Positions 11,591 to 23,600 of a stretch of DNA of 64,000 nucleotides are shown one piece after another. The stretch comes from Marthasterias glacialis. Its lineage: Eukaryota > Echinodermata > Asteroidea > Forcipulatida > Asteriidae. Each line of letters begins with the position of its first letter. Within the stretch, counting starts at the first letter, position 1. The stretch covers positions 4,872,049 through 4,936,048 of the forward strand of contig OU452234.1 of NCBI GenBank assembly GCA_911728455.2. The letters are read 5' to 3'. The notes beneath the pieces are model-generated. The model had not been told where the DNA came from, searched no databases, and was given only the letters and a program-made list of their open reading frames with translations. The position numbers were made by a program, and so were the translations under genes.

Positions 11591-11730
11591 TGGAGACTTT
11601 GGAACGCTAGGTGGCAGCAGATTTACACGGGTATCGTTGTTTACGCAGTTATGAGCATGCGCTCATTTCCCAAGAACAATGGGTATACTGGGTAAGTCTG
11701 CTGCCACCTAGCGTCCTGAAAAGTCTCCCA
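11591..11730. mobile_element. MITE family A, copy 2 (complete)
   Basis: The left arm 'ggagactttggaacgctagg' then 'tggcagcag' pairs with the right arm 'ctgctgccacctagcgtcct' then 'gaaaagtctccca'. The interior contains 'atgagcatgcgctcatttcc'. It lies 322 bp after the stop of the orphan exon. Confidence 0.9.
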
Positions 11731-13157
11731 CTGTGTTTGATACATTTGAATACTGAGGAGAACTAATGCTATGGCGACATAACAGGAAGGTTTTTTTTTT
11801 TCTGAAGAACATTGTAAAAGTGTATGTCAAGACAGGTGAAAGCCATGTGATGCGGTGCGAATCGCTGTAAACTGCCCAGTTTTAAAATAAGCTGCTTTAT
11901 TGCAAAAAAGTCTTTCTACCATACCAGGACTGGAGGAAGGGGCGGGGATTACCACTCCCTCGAAGTTTTTGTTTTTGTTTAGATTCCTTTTAATATTTAC
12001 TTAAGACATCCAGAAGTATGTTATTGTTAACCCCATCACGGTCAAAACTAGGTCAGCACAGGGGTGATCTGAGTTGACTATTGTGACCCGAATCACGTGT
12101 CCAGTCTCACTGTAACCCTGGGTAAAGTCTGACCCGAATAACGGGTCAAGAGACTGACCCAAATATTATCAGGTTTAATCAGACCCAAATCACAGTACAA
12201 GCTGTCACAATGACTCAATGGATCGTGCATACTATCATGGTCAAATATTCATATAGTCAAGATTTGAAAAGCAACAACATTATTGTAGGCCCGATGAAAC
12301 ACAAAATAAAAATACAATACAATAACACCCCTTCCCAAAACTATGACCTTTTGAAAAGCCAGTCTGTAACACAAATCCACAATGACTAAACCCTCAACTC
12401 TATGAATCTCATTTACGTTTACAACGACCGACCTGACTGCGGTAACCGTGAATTTACCCAAATTTAGACCATACAGCGTAACGTCATCATAATCCACAGT
12501 TGGAATCTCGTGGGAGCACAAAAAAAAAACTATAATTGGGACTTTGCGGGGACGCGTTGCCCCCACGAGGATTAAAAAAAAGAAGTATTACTGACGTCTG
12601 TCTGTACCAGAAATGCCCAGTTGGGTTTTTGTTTTACCGCAGAGGTGTCAGCAGTTCACCCGGGTGAGTGGGGAGCCTGTATTGCTCCCATTTAAAGCTG
12701 ATTATTTTTTTCCATTCAGGGGAAATATCTTACCTAAGATAAGAGCGATATTTATAAATTTATTTGATAATGTTATCTGAAAGGAAACGGGGGTTCACTG
12801 AGCGAAATTCGATGGATGAAAAGTGTGATTTTAGTTTGTATTACATACTTCATATTCATTCCTAAAGATTCATATTAAGATCAGTTGTCGATATGTCGAT
12901 ATTGATTTGTAACACCACACTTTGCTTATCAATTATAGCTGAAATACATATATTTTGCTAATCATAAGCCCTTTGTAAAATCGATCTCTGGTCTTTCCCG
13001 GTCCTTAAGAATACAGCGTGTCTACACACATTTGCAAAATGGATCCGATTAGAGGGCACGTGCCTTCGGATTGGGCGCTTTTGGGCTACAAAAAGCGTTT
13101 GTTTTGAGAAGAATAACTATGGTTGGACAGATATTTTAAAAGTAGAATATAATGCTT
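11731..13157. other. Intergenic stretch, no gene recognised
   Basis: Around 12050-12200 short degenerate repeats of 'gacccgaat(c/a)acg' recur several times. No open frame with splice sites is seen. Confidence 0.45.
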
Positions 13158-13326
13158 TAAATAAAATACCTCTGGAAATTGTGTGGTTTCTGTTTGATTT
13201 ATTTGTGTGACAGAACACCGTCCGCCATTTTGTAGAACCAATTTTATGACTCCACAAAATGGCGAACCGTATGTTTCTATGTAGAGTGTGGTTCCGCTGG
13301 TTGTATTTCCAGAGGCAAATTTATGG
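13158..13326. mobile_element. Inverted-repeat element with an internal hairpin
   Basis: 'aaatacctctggaaatt' near the left is inverse to 'atttccagaggcaaattta' at the right. Inside, 'ccgccattttgtag' is inverse to 'ccacaaaatggcg', so the element folds twice. It is non-coding and MITE-like. Confidence 0.6.
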
Positions 13327-14430
13327 TGTTTTTTTAATCACTGCTCACTAACTACAACACAATGTAGGTGTTTTATTGCATGAACAGATCTTAAAAAGAA
13401 TAAGGAGCAATTTCAAAAAGTAACATTTTAAGAGATTTGAAGGCAACGGTCCCTTTAACGAAATGAGGACAAAGAAGACAAACTTGTTTTTATGTACAAC
13501 ACCTATGATTAACAAATGAGGAAGAACAATAGCGATGAGGACATCACTGAAAGAAACAACAACAACAACAACAACAGAAGAAGACCAAATCATTTGAGAA
13601 CAGTTAGATTTACCGGCTGACAAACTTATGGCCAGCTGATGTACCGTCTCTTCCCGCTACGCATGCGGACCCGGTTCAAATCCCGGTCGACTCAGATGAC
13701 CGGAGTTTGACATGGGTTTTCAATAATTGATACAACTAAGAACATGAGGTTTGCCACCGTCTGGAGCTTTCTTACCGCAGTCTAAATGCATACATACTCC
13801 CACCGTCCCCCACCTTCACTGTTTTCTTTGGCATCATCCTGTTAAGCCTAAGGAATCTTTCCTTTTTTCAGTTTTATACATGGAACGAGAAACCCTAGGT
13901 TTTTTGAGACAGAGGATGTGGTTTTCTGAAGAGGAAGGCGTTCTTGTCTAGTCATAGTACGGGTGGGTTGAACACTCTTGAAAAACACATTACACGTTAT
14001 GGCAACATTCCATGATTTTCTATAACACGAAGAATTTTACTTGAAGGCCAAAGATTGGCAAGTACTTCTTGGGATCATGTCAAGGAGTATCTAAGGCGGG
14101 ATCGAGAAAGTCTTGAGCCGTTCGAAGGACATGAGTCTCATCCCCTACTGGCAAAGGGGTGGGGGGGGGGGGGGGGGGGAGGGGATAAGGAAGTGCCCCG
14201 GATCTTAAAGGCTCCGTAATGTGAATTTCCCGAGCCCTGTTGAATGACGGGTATATTTAACGGAGGTTCTAAGCGAAAATTATTTAAAATTTGCAGCTCT
14301 GTTTCGACCAAGTTCACCTGACTTCAGCATCCATGGTCGATGAATCGTGCGTACGCCATTTTGTGGAGTTAAATTTCACGTGTGTTACTATGCAGTGTGC
14401 GTTTTACGCGACGCGCGCATGTTGAACCGG

Positions 14431-14580
14431 ATCCTAAGGCTGCGTCCAAAATGGCTGCACCGGCTACAGCTGCAGCTGTTGCTAAGGGTGTTGCTATGGG
14501 CCGCCTACATGCTTAAACGCTTGATCACGTGACGATCAAGCCGTAGCCACAGTCGCAGCCGCAAATTCGGACATGGTCTT
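14431..14580. mobile_element. Family I inverted-repeat element
   Basis: 'gctgcgtccaaaatggctgc' at the left and 'gcagccgcaaattcggacat' at the right are approximately inverse. Between them are 'ctacagctgcagctgttgct' and a reversed counterpart around 'gccgtagccacag'. It resembles 9071-9180 and 25021-25151. Confidence 0.6.
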
Positions 14581-14590
14581 TACTGGCAGT

Positions 14591-14740
14591 GTGAGACTTT
14601 GAAACGATAGGTGGCAGCAGACTTACCAGGTATTAAATTGTCATCGTGTACCTCGTTTTATGAACATGCTCACACTTTCCGAGAACGCTGGATTTACCCC
14701 GGTAAGTCTGCTGTCACCTAGCGTGCTCAGAAGTCTCCCA
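14591..14740. mobile_element. MITE family A, copy 3
   Basis: The left arm is 'gagactttgaaacgataggt' then 'ggcagcagacttacc'. The inverse right arm is 'taagtctgctgtcacctagc' then 'gtgctcagaagtctccca'. It sits directly beside a family I element. Confidence 0.85.
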
Positions 14741-15713
14741 TTTGACGCCAATAGTAATGGCAGACTATGGGCAGAGTGCAGCAAAACAAGTCTCGCGCGG
14801 AATGCGAGATTTTATTTTACTTCACACATAAAAATGGGAACCTAAAGTTCCCGAAAAACGTTGCAACAGGCGCGAGGCTTACATGGTTTATATTCATGGG
14901 TGCATCCACGCCCCCCTCCCCTCATGTGGAGGGGGTTAGAGGGTATGCCCTCTCCGGTCCCTGCACCGAGCCCTGGGCCACGGTCACATTTTACTGTTAT
15001 TCCTAATCACATTATAAAAGACCCGTCAGTGGTGATCTCATCTATAGATTTCACAGAACAAGGGAAGCGCTAAGAAATCCCTCTCGGAAATCTTGCATAA
15101 TACATTAAGGAGGGCAAGGTGAACTATCACGTCCCGCTGCTCAAATCTTAAAAAAAAACTATTAGATGATATTATCAGTATTCTGTAACAATCCAGAACA
15201 TTTCTTGAAAACATTCAACTGGATCCTACTGTCTTTAAAAGGAAAGCACTTGTTTTGTTTTGCGGAAGTGTTAATTAGCTAATCTCTAGTTTACAACCAA
15301 CATTATCATTATACACAACATGTCAACATTTCATCCGATTCGACGTACATGTTTCTAATCCAAACAATGAAAAGCTATAAAGTTTTTCTCAGGGAATTTG
15401 TGCACGTTCCAATCCGGCAATCGCAATAAGGTGATGTGGGGTTTTCTAAATGGCTAGAGCTATTTAAAAGTTAGGCAAACCGAAAGACTCTGCGATGCCC
15501 AATTACGAATTCCCAAGTCGCCCGGGAAACTTGCCACGGTAATAACTTTAAGAGGTCGAGGTGTTTAAGTGCAAATTCTAGCCCGCATTAGTGTTTAGCA
15601 TAATTATAACTATTTGTCAAATTACACACATAATAATTGTGAAAATAATCTTATCTGGGCACTATTTACAGCAATTTGCAACATCGTGACGTCATGCATA
15701 GAGTAGGCCTACC

Positions 15714-15862
15714 TGGGCCCAATTTCAAAAGGCAGTTAAGCAAAACATTGCTTACCAGACCAAGGTTACCAGCCAAAATACCATTTAACATGTACCATCT
15801 GTGACTGGTATCCTGCTCATTTTTGGCTCAGTAGAAAAATCGGTAAGCAAAATGGGCCCAGG
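15714..15862. mobile_element. MITE family E, 'TGGGCCCA' termini
   Basis: It starts 'tgggcccaatttc' with 'aagcaaaacattgcttacc' and ends 'ggtaagcaaaatgggccca'. The interior 'aaggttaccagccaaaatac' is shared with 24741-24920 and partly with about 6729-6800. From general knowledge this resembles a repeat common in sea star genomes. Confidence 0.75.
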
Positions 15863-16792
15863 CTTCTTAGCCCCAGCCCTTCTGAATGCCTTTTCCTCGA
15901 CTTTGACTGTATTTCAGATGGAACTGTTTAAGTGGAGGGTTGGTTACCTTTACAATCATTGAGTTTGCTGATTGAAGCTAAAAAAAAACCCCATTTCCAA
16001 CTAATTACCGATCATGTGTACTTAAAATCCAGACACTTGCTGCAACGTATTACAGTTTGCATGTTAATAACGTGACACGGAGTGCCTGGCTTCTATGCCA
16101 GAGCTGGGGACTACATCAAGGTAAATATAATGCATGTTGACACCATTAACTTGAGAATTTGATCCACAATTACTTCTTTTAATTTACAGTATAAAAACAA
16201 TTTCGTTATTTGATTCTTACATTGGATTATACAGTGTATATTACGGAGGCTTTAAAGAGACATAATGGGGAAAATAAGACAAGTAAATGTTAAAATCTGA
16301 GATGTTCCCGTAAAGCCACAATACAACTATTTCCAGCATCAAATCTTGATTGATAGACATATCTATATGTATATATAGCCTACATGTCTAAGGTAAATCG
16401 TCTTTCCGTTAGTTTTCTAAATCAATCCCACGGTTACAAACGAAAGTGTGACCACCCTGTGATCTTGAGCACTAATGACTGGGAAACCGTTGCGGTTGGC
16501 CTATGACGTCTGCACGGGCTTTAACTCACTGCTGATGTATGCTTTGGGTATGTGTATTTTTGGCGCACTTTTTTTTATATCTAACTTGCGCAGGATGGTC
16601 AAGACTGGGGAAATATTAATGTGCCATGAGGGTTTGATAATCCGGATGATGTCAAAATATTGCCACCAACGTCGTCCCTTTTGTTTTGTAATTAGTGACA
16701 CACTTCCGATCTTATGGTAGCCTTGATGAGGTCCTGCAGAAGGATTTGATGTTCAAGCCCAGTTAGGAAATGTCTTTGTGCTGCAGAGAGCA

Positions 16793-17044
16793 CTAGTCGG
16801 TGGTCACTGTGAGTTCATGGACCGTTGTACAACTCTGAGCACGGGACTGGATTAATAGAAGCGGCATTCTGCGGGCGTGTTGGTGTCTCCACTCGTCAAA
16901 CTTCAGGACGTAATCTGAGAAACACTTGACTGAGTGGACGTAATCTGACCGGCACATTCGCAGCAGCTCCTTAGACCCATCTTCTTCCTGGTTGTCCAAC
17001 CACTGCCGTTTTAGACATAGCCACTTCCCGTTCTGCCACAGCAC
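16793..17044 (-). CDS. Possible divergent small ORF with a Cx9C pair
   Basis: The minus strand is open for 84 codons up to a TAG. There is no ATG at its 5' end; the first in-frame ATG is within the frame, just before the CRSDYVHSVKC segment. That segment is a Cx9C spacing, followed by FSDYVLKFDEWRHQHARR. The frame lies head-to-head with gene 2, and the intervening 200 bp look promoter-like. A start through an unseen upstream exon is possible: a donor-like GTGAGT and an acceptor-like 'gtttccgttatag' lie just 5' on this strand. I do not recognise a family. It could be a chance frame. Confidence 0.25.
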   Translation of the reverse strand: MLWQNGKWLCLKRQWLDNQEEDGSKELLRMCRSDYVHSVKCFSDYVLKFDEWRHQHARRMPLLLIQSRAQSCTTVHELTVTTD

Positions 17045-17049
17045 TATAA

Positions 17050-17200
17050 CGGAAACCAGACACCACTCACCTCACACCGTCACTAAAAACAAAAGAAACA
17101 AACAAGATGGCGGAGAGACTCTGAGCGTGCGCACTGATACCACCCCCACGCTACAGCGTTTCCTCCAGCCTCTGTGAATCGACGGATAATCCGGATGAGT
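17050..17200. promoter_or_regulatory. Probable promoter/first-exon region of gene 2, possibly bidirectional
   Basis: AAGATGGCGG at 17104-17113 matches the YY1-type element often found just after metazoan start sites. GTGCGCAC at 17127-17134 resembles half of an NRF-1 site. No TATA box or CCAAT box stands out. The gene 2 start codon lies 140-170 bp downstream. The transcription start itself is not visible, and direction is inferred from the flanking frames. Confidence 0.45.
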
Positions 17201-17271
17201 GCCAACTCAACCTGACATGAGAAATTTGTGTGGATTTGATTTGCCTTCATGCCGGGAAAGTACCTTAAAAT

Positions 17272-17395
17272 ATGGATCTATGGAAGAACCTACAAGCTTG
17301 CCAAGGATGCCGGTATTGGACTCGAGCTGGATCTCTCCTAAACATTCTTGTATGGTTAATAAATGTTACAACTCCACAAGCAGTGACTGCCGCTG
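17272..17395 (+). CDS. Gene 2 exon 1: signal peptide
   Basis: The frame is 41 codons plus one base, ending at a consensus donor (G|GTAAGT at 17395/17396). The ATG has A at -3 and G at +4, and an in-frame TAA lies six bases upstream (17266-17268), which fixes the start. The peptide opens MDLWKNLQACQGCRYW and continues into the hydrophobic core LLNILVWLINV and a small-residue end AVTAA, typical of signal-peptidase sites. The phase-1 end is exactly what exon 2 needs. Assignment to gene 2 across the 5.7-kb intron rests on phase, strand and signal-peptide character. Confidence 0.7.
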
Positions 17396-17613
17396 GTAAG
17401 TACCTAGAAAAAAAAACTAATGTGGAATTCGAGTTGCTGTAAGCTACATAGCTGGGTCTTGTTTTTGGTGCACAAATAATAATTTAATGTTAGCATGACA
17501 CACTGGCATCTTTCGCACAGCTGTGTTGACACTTTTCCCACTGACAAGCGTGATACGCGTGAAGTGAGTGTCTGAGAAATTGGTGAACGAATAACATGAG
17601 AAATGGAGAAGTT

Positions 17614-17644
<31 letters not shown>

Positions 17645-20600
17645 CTATGAGGCAAGAAAACAATATTGTACCCTGTTTGTTCTCTAAATGCTAATATTTA
17701 AGCTTGAATTAAACCACTGACAATGATGTTTATAGGTGTATTTTTTTAAATGTTGAAACAATCGTAGTTCTCAAAGCCTTGTGGGTCACAAGGCTGACAT
17801 TGCTCTGTTCTTTCAGAAAGGTTCATTCGAATTTACAACCCTAAAACACATAGACAACTCGACCTCCAAAGAGAATGATCTGATAGATAAAACACGAACT
17901 CACGGAAATGGTAATAGAAATTTTACAACTACTACATTGTCCTTAACCAAATAAAGCCAGAACTAGAGGTTCAAGTGAACTAATATCTAAGGGGAAATAA
18001 AAGCAAATTACAAAATTGCAAACAATGAAGGAAATGCAAGACAATTCTTTAAATAGCATTTATACAAAGGAAGTCGAATCTCTTCCTGACCGTAGATTTA
18101 AAGGTCATGATTTGCAAACACGTTTTCCGGTCTACATTTTAAAACAATTAATTTATTCTCCAAAAGAACAGCAACAACAAATAAACAAACGAACAATAGT
18201 TTTGGGTTTGTTAATGGACTTTATGGAGGTTACATTTGCAGTTTCCATGGTTGGGTGAACAGAAAAAGAAAAAAAAATGTTCACGAGCGAACGAATTTTA
18301 AAATGCATCGCTTACATTACAAAAAAAAAGATTTCTGACGTCAGAACTCTCAATAATTTTTTACACGGACGTGAAGACGAGCATGTCATACATTATGGTA
18401 TGCTGCACAACGCACACACTTTTTATGTGCACGGTCGCATTTTTGCAAACGTAACGTAATCTAAATATCAAATTGCTGCTTTGAACTTCACTCATTTCTT
18501 TCATTACTTCTTGCAACATTGATGTACCGGTACTATTCATTTTGGAAATGTTTCCTGCAAAACGTTGAGAACTGGAATGGATGTACCAGGCATATGACAA
18601 ACTCATTATCGTATGTAACGATGACGCATTGCGCGCACTTCACACTCGGCGACCGTGCCATGCTCACCACTTTTTTTTTTGAAGTCAATTATCCATTTTG
18701 AAGGTATGGTGGGCACATTGCTAGGGCACTATTGGGGTAACTTTGTACTATGTTTTCACTCAAAACAAACAGTGCACTCCAATAGTGTCCGTCATATCTT
18801 AAAGAAGGCTAATAGATGTGTAAAGGCTCAATCGCCTTAAATGCGCACCACACCGTATACGGTCACAATTGACTTTCAAAATGGCGCAACCAACATTGTG
18901 ATGATGGCGTCAGCTGACGTCAGGTCAATATAATATTGGATTCAGTGAATTAAATGGAGAATTGTGCACAAACATACATTTTGAAAGCCTATTGTCACCA
19001 CCCTCCCGAAGAATTAACTTGAGACAGTATTAAAACAAGTCAACTACAATTGAAAATGGACTTGACTTACGGCCCACTCTGACGAGACAGATAAATCTGC
19101 CCATTGCCCGGCTTAATTTACCAGGCCAGGGCCCCGGGAAGTCATTTATTATGAAGATTTGATTTCAAGGTAATAGAAACTTAGATAAGAAAATAACAAG
19201 TCGTGAATAAGCGATAACGTCCTTGGAAAACATTAATAAGACGTAATTGTAAGGAAGGCCGTCCTTTCGTTAAATAGCAAGTTTCTACTTCTTTTTATCA
19301 TGCAAATTTGGGTTTGTCTGTTCTTGCACAAAGTTTTCAAATATGCAATATTTCTTATACGAGAACAATTTACTCTAACTTTCATTGTGATTTGTGGTAT
19401 AATATAATTTTTAAAGTGAATTTTTAAAGACAGTGTGACTTTAATTAGTATTAAAAACGTGTGGTAGCAAAACGTCCGGTTTTGAAGCACGGGATCCAGC
19501 AACTGGACGTGGATTAGATAATTATGTTTCACGCAATTTTCCAAAAAGAAGAAAGTAAAGGGGGAAATCAACAAATAAATGGATACACAAAAAACGAGGA
19601 AGAAGAAAAAGAACAATAATAGAAAAACTATAGCCAAGGTGAGAACATTGTTTACAATTATAATTTGGGCAGATTGTACAAAGCTGCAGACAGTGCACTG
19701 TGTGCATACCCATGGGGATGCACACAGTGCACTGTCTGCAGCTTTTTGTACAAAAAAAAAAAAAATAAAATAAAAAAATCAGGAATTAAGCGAACGTGGA
19801 AGTTGTCTATCTAAAAGTAACAATGCATTGTTACTTTTAGATAGACAACTTCCAAGTTTGCTTAATTCCTGATTTCTTTTTTTTTTATTTTTTTTTTTTA
19901 TCATCGCTGTAAAATCCCACCATCAAAATGTTTGATGAGAAGCTTTCGGTTTTGAATCAGTGATTTTAATAGACAACAAGGGGGAGTATTGTTGACGACT
20001 GCGTTGTAATATTATATCGTCATAAAGGGGACTCGGTCAGGGCTTGATCCTTGGTCAGACGTATACGGTACAGTGGACCGATGCTATGGCGCGGCCATCT
20101 TGTTTGGTCTCTTACCAAATCAAGACAACAAGAGCAAGGCATGAGGGGTTTAAAATAGTCTGATCCCGTTCGGCATAACGAAACGTAGTATTGCTTTTGC
20201 ACATAGGGCACACGACCATGGAGGAAATGGTTCAACATGGGGTCATTGTGCAAGTATACATGACTTCTCCGTTTAGAATACACTGGGTTCCCATGATTGT
20301 TCCCATGATTGCTAGAATGCAAAATGATGGTACTTACTCACTACTGCTATGACAACGGAAATACATATCCGTTGTCCAAAACAGATTGCATCAGAATGGT
20401 TGTACAAACAGGTTATGAAAGTAAACTAGAAATTATTGAGTTTGTGTTGATGAACGGCACAGATAGGGTTAGATATGTATCATTACAGGTCAGTTGTTGT
20501 GAGTTACGCTAATGACACCTTAATGAAGCTCGAGACCTAAATAGCTGAATTCAAGTATGGACGTAAAAATAGCCCCAACCCCGTGCGTAAATGTAACCCA

Positions 20601-23600
20601 GGCCTAACCCTCAACCTACATGAAGACTGAACCTAAATGTAACCTTCACCCTGTACCCACATGCAGCTTAGACCTAGTAACCCAGTCATGTACCTACTAC
20701 ATGCAGCCTCAACCTAGTAATCCCAGTCATGTACCCACATGCAGCCTCAACCTAGTAATCCCAGCCATATACCTACATGCAGCCTAAACCTAGTAATCCC
20801 AGCCATATACCTACATGTAGACCGAACCATAGACTGTACCGTTACCTTCAAGTAGTTTTAATTTTAACGTAACCCTGTACCAACAATAACATGAATATTT
20901 GTAACATAACTCTTAACCTATACCTACAACCCCATTGTAAACCCAACTCCGCACATATATGCAGCCTAAAACTTAACGTACGTTGGGACGGGGGTATAAG
21001 TAATGGTTATACTTAAAAAAAAAATAAAAAAAAAAAACCAGAAAAAAATCACAACATCATTATATATATTTATATATATACCATTTGCAGCTACCCTTGC
21101 CCTGCACCTCGTTTATTATTTAGAATCCAGCCCGTGGATTCATCTACCACATCCTCTAAGTCTGTATAGTCATCAATATCTAAATACAAAGTGCCACAAC
21201 ATGTCCTTAAATAAAGCCGTTACGGAGTTCCCTCCCAACTAATAATTGAGGGCAGCCCGCAACCCTCAGCAGAGGCCGCGAACAGCCCACCCGAGAAACG
21301 CATCCTGAATACGGCGTCTCGTGCTGATGAAAAAACCCAACTCGTTGACTCATCACGGCCACATGGAAATTAAACGTTGGTGATCAACTTTTTCTCACAA
21401 TTCTATGATTGTTTTTTCTCTTTTAAAATTTTCTGCAGAACACATACAAATGCGGTCGTAAACGTTTGCTACAAATATTTTATCAACGTATAAGGAACCT
21501 GGTAGACCTCGAAAAGTGGTCGGCCATCTTGTTTTCATTATCCAATCAATGTCCTATATGGACAAGGTAGTAAAATGAAGGCAGAATAGGTTGACCCCTT
21601 TCTGATACAATACGAATCACGGCTGTTAAAGATTGGGAACACGACAAACATAAAGGCACCAATTTCTGACAGAATTAAGTTTAAAATAATGCTCTTTGTT
21701 TGGAAATGTTTTCACTCATCAGCACCTGTCTACCTTGAAAACCTTCTCACCGTTTATCAACGAGACAGCCGACTCCGTAAACTGCATGACCCAACAACAC
21801 TTACTTCTACTATCTGTAAAAAATTAGTTGGTCAGGGTGCCTTTGGTTATAGCGGTCCCCACCTGTGGAACAAACTTTCTCCAAAAGTCCGTCAGTCTGA
21901 CTCAATGATAAAATTCAAGAAACTGTTGAAGACTGAACTGTTCAGAGCTCATTAATTAATTGTTGAGTGTTTATTATTTTATTGTTCAGCGCCTTGATCT
22001 AGTGTCTAGGATATGTGCGCTTTATAAGAACTGTGTATTATTATTATTACCACAATAGACAGAATTGTAATCCTAATAACTTAATACGTAAATGGGAAAA
22101 AAGGAATGCAAATGATGGTTACAAAAATGGTTTATATTATGCAATGAAGTTTAGTGTTTTGAAGATTGAATGAACAAAATTGATCAGGGAATAAAATCCA
22201 ATGTGTTTTTGTTTACCACAAAGCTGATTTACCACTAACCCAAACCAGTGATTAATGTTTACTTCCTCTGTTCCGGTAGCTTTATCCGGTTGCTTTTTCC
22301 TGTACCGCATTCGCAAAAGCCATTTGTTTCAGGTTGAATAATAATAAATACAGAGAAGTTAGACATCCCACTCTGTCTAGTGAACAATATTGCACCGATG
22401 ACTATTCATCTTCTAATGACGCAAAATATGATTTTCAATTATAGCCCAGACAAGTTATCTCTTAAATATTTCCCCGTAAACAAACGATTTCTCCTCGATG
22501 TGAAGGCCAAGATTAAAGTGTTGACCACATTTTTGAATTTTTCTGGGGCTCTTTAGAAACCACTGCTTCGGTCTTGGGCTCTGGCTTAGACTACGTCCCC
22601 TTGTTTTGAAAACCCGTATCAAAGGCGCACGTTTTCAAATTAACTGACGGAATCTAAGCCGGAGCCTAAGCCGAAGGCCGAGCCGAAGCCGTGTTTTCGA
22701 AAAGGGCTTAGATCGCGGTTGTTGTTTTCGTCTGTACGGGCAATATGCCTACTGTATCGGCTATCAGACAGACAAGACGATCACAGGCTTGGAACCCTGT
22801 CTTATTAACACATGTCCTTAGATGGGGAGATAGGGTACCATGTAAATATAAATGGGAGACTTTGGAACGCTAGGTGGCAGCAGACCTACCAGGTTTAGTT
22901 TATTATTATCTTCGACCCATGTGAACAATGGGTATGAGATCTTAAAAGGAACAACAATAAAACTATATACAGGTAAGTTTCCAAGGCAAATTGAAATTTT
23001 ACAATTATGTTTTTGACCTTTAATAAGATACATTTTGAATCTATTTAACTTATATTCACAGCTGACAGAATCCAGACATTCGATGGAAGCATAAATTCTG
23101 GACTTCCTGTGTTTACGTGTGGAACTTCTGGATGGTCGATTGAACAGACTAATCAAGGTTTGTAGACAAAGTTTTATTTGATCCCCTCTCACGTATAATG
23201 TGTTTTTAAGATATACGTGAGAAGTCCCATGCTGAAATGACATAATCCTTGCTACATGGACCGGAACCCGGAGTGAGGATCGCGTTGGGTCCGGGTCAAC
23301 CAAAACTGGGTCAACTGAACCCGGGTCAAGAGAACCCGCAAGAGTCCAAGTTCCTCTGTAGTAGGTTCAATAACATGTTTGTCTAAGTTCAAGACAATCA
23401 TATTTCGATAAATAAGTGGTTACCCGCACACACAAAAACAAACTGACCACCGGACATCAAAAGCAATGTGACCATTGTTATTGGAGACCTTCGCGGACGC
23501 TAGGTGGCGGCAGAATGACTAGGTAAATCCGTTTTTCCTGGAAATACGTGCATACTGCGGAACTACGTAAAACCACTTTAAAAAGACTTTCTAGTAATTG

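Noticed and set aside
16475..16720. Hydrophobic 81-codon frame as the signal or TM exon of gene 2
   Set aside because: No usable donor or phase; the exon at 17272-17395 fits the required phase and start context much better.
19674..19900. CRISPR array or bacterial terminator reading of the palindromes
   Set aside because: There are only two palindromes, no regular spacers, and the surroundings are clearly eukaryotic.
22818..23303. 161-codon minus-strand frame
   Set aside because: It runs antisense over exon 2 of gene 2 and a MITE fragment; the plus-strand exon has splice sites and phase support.
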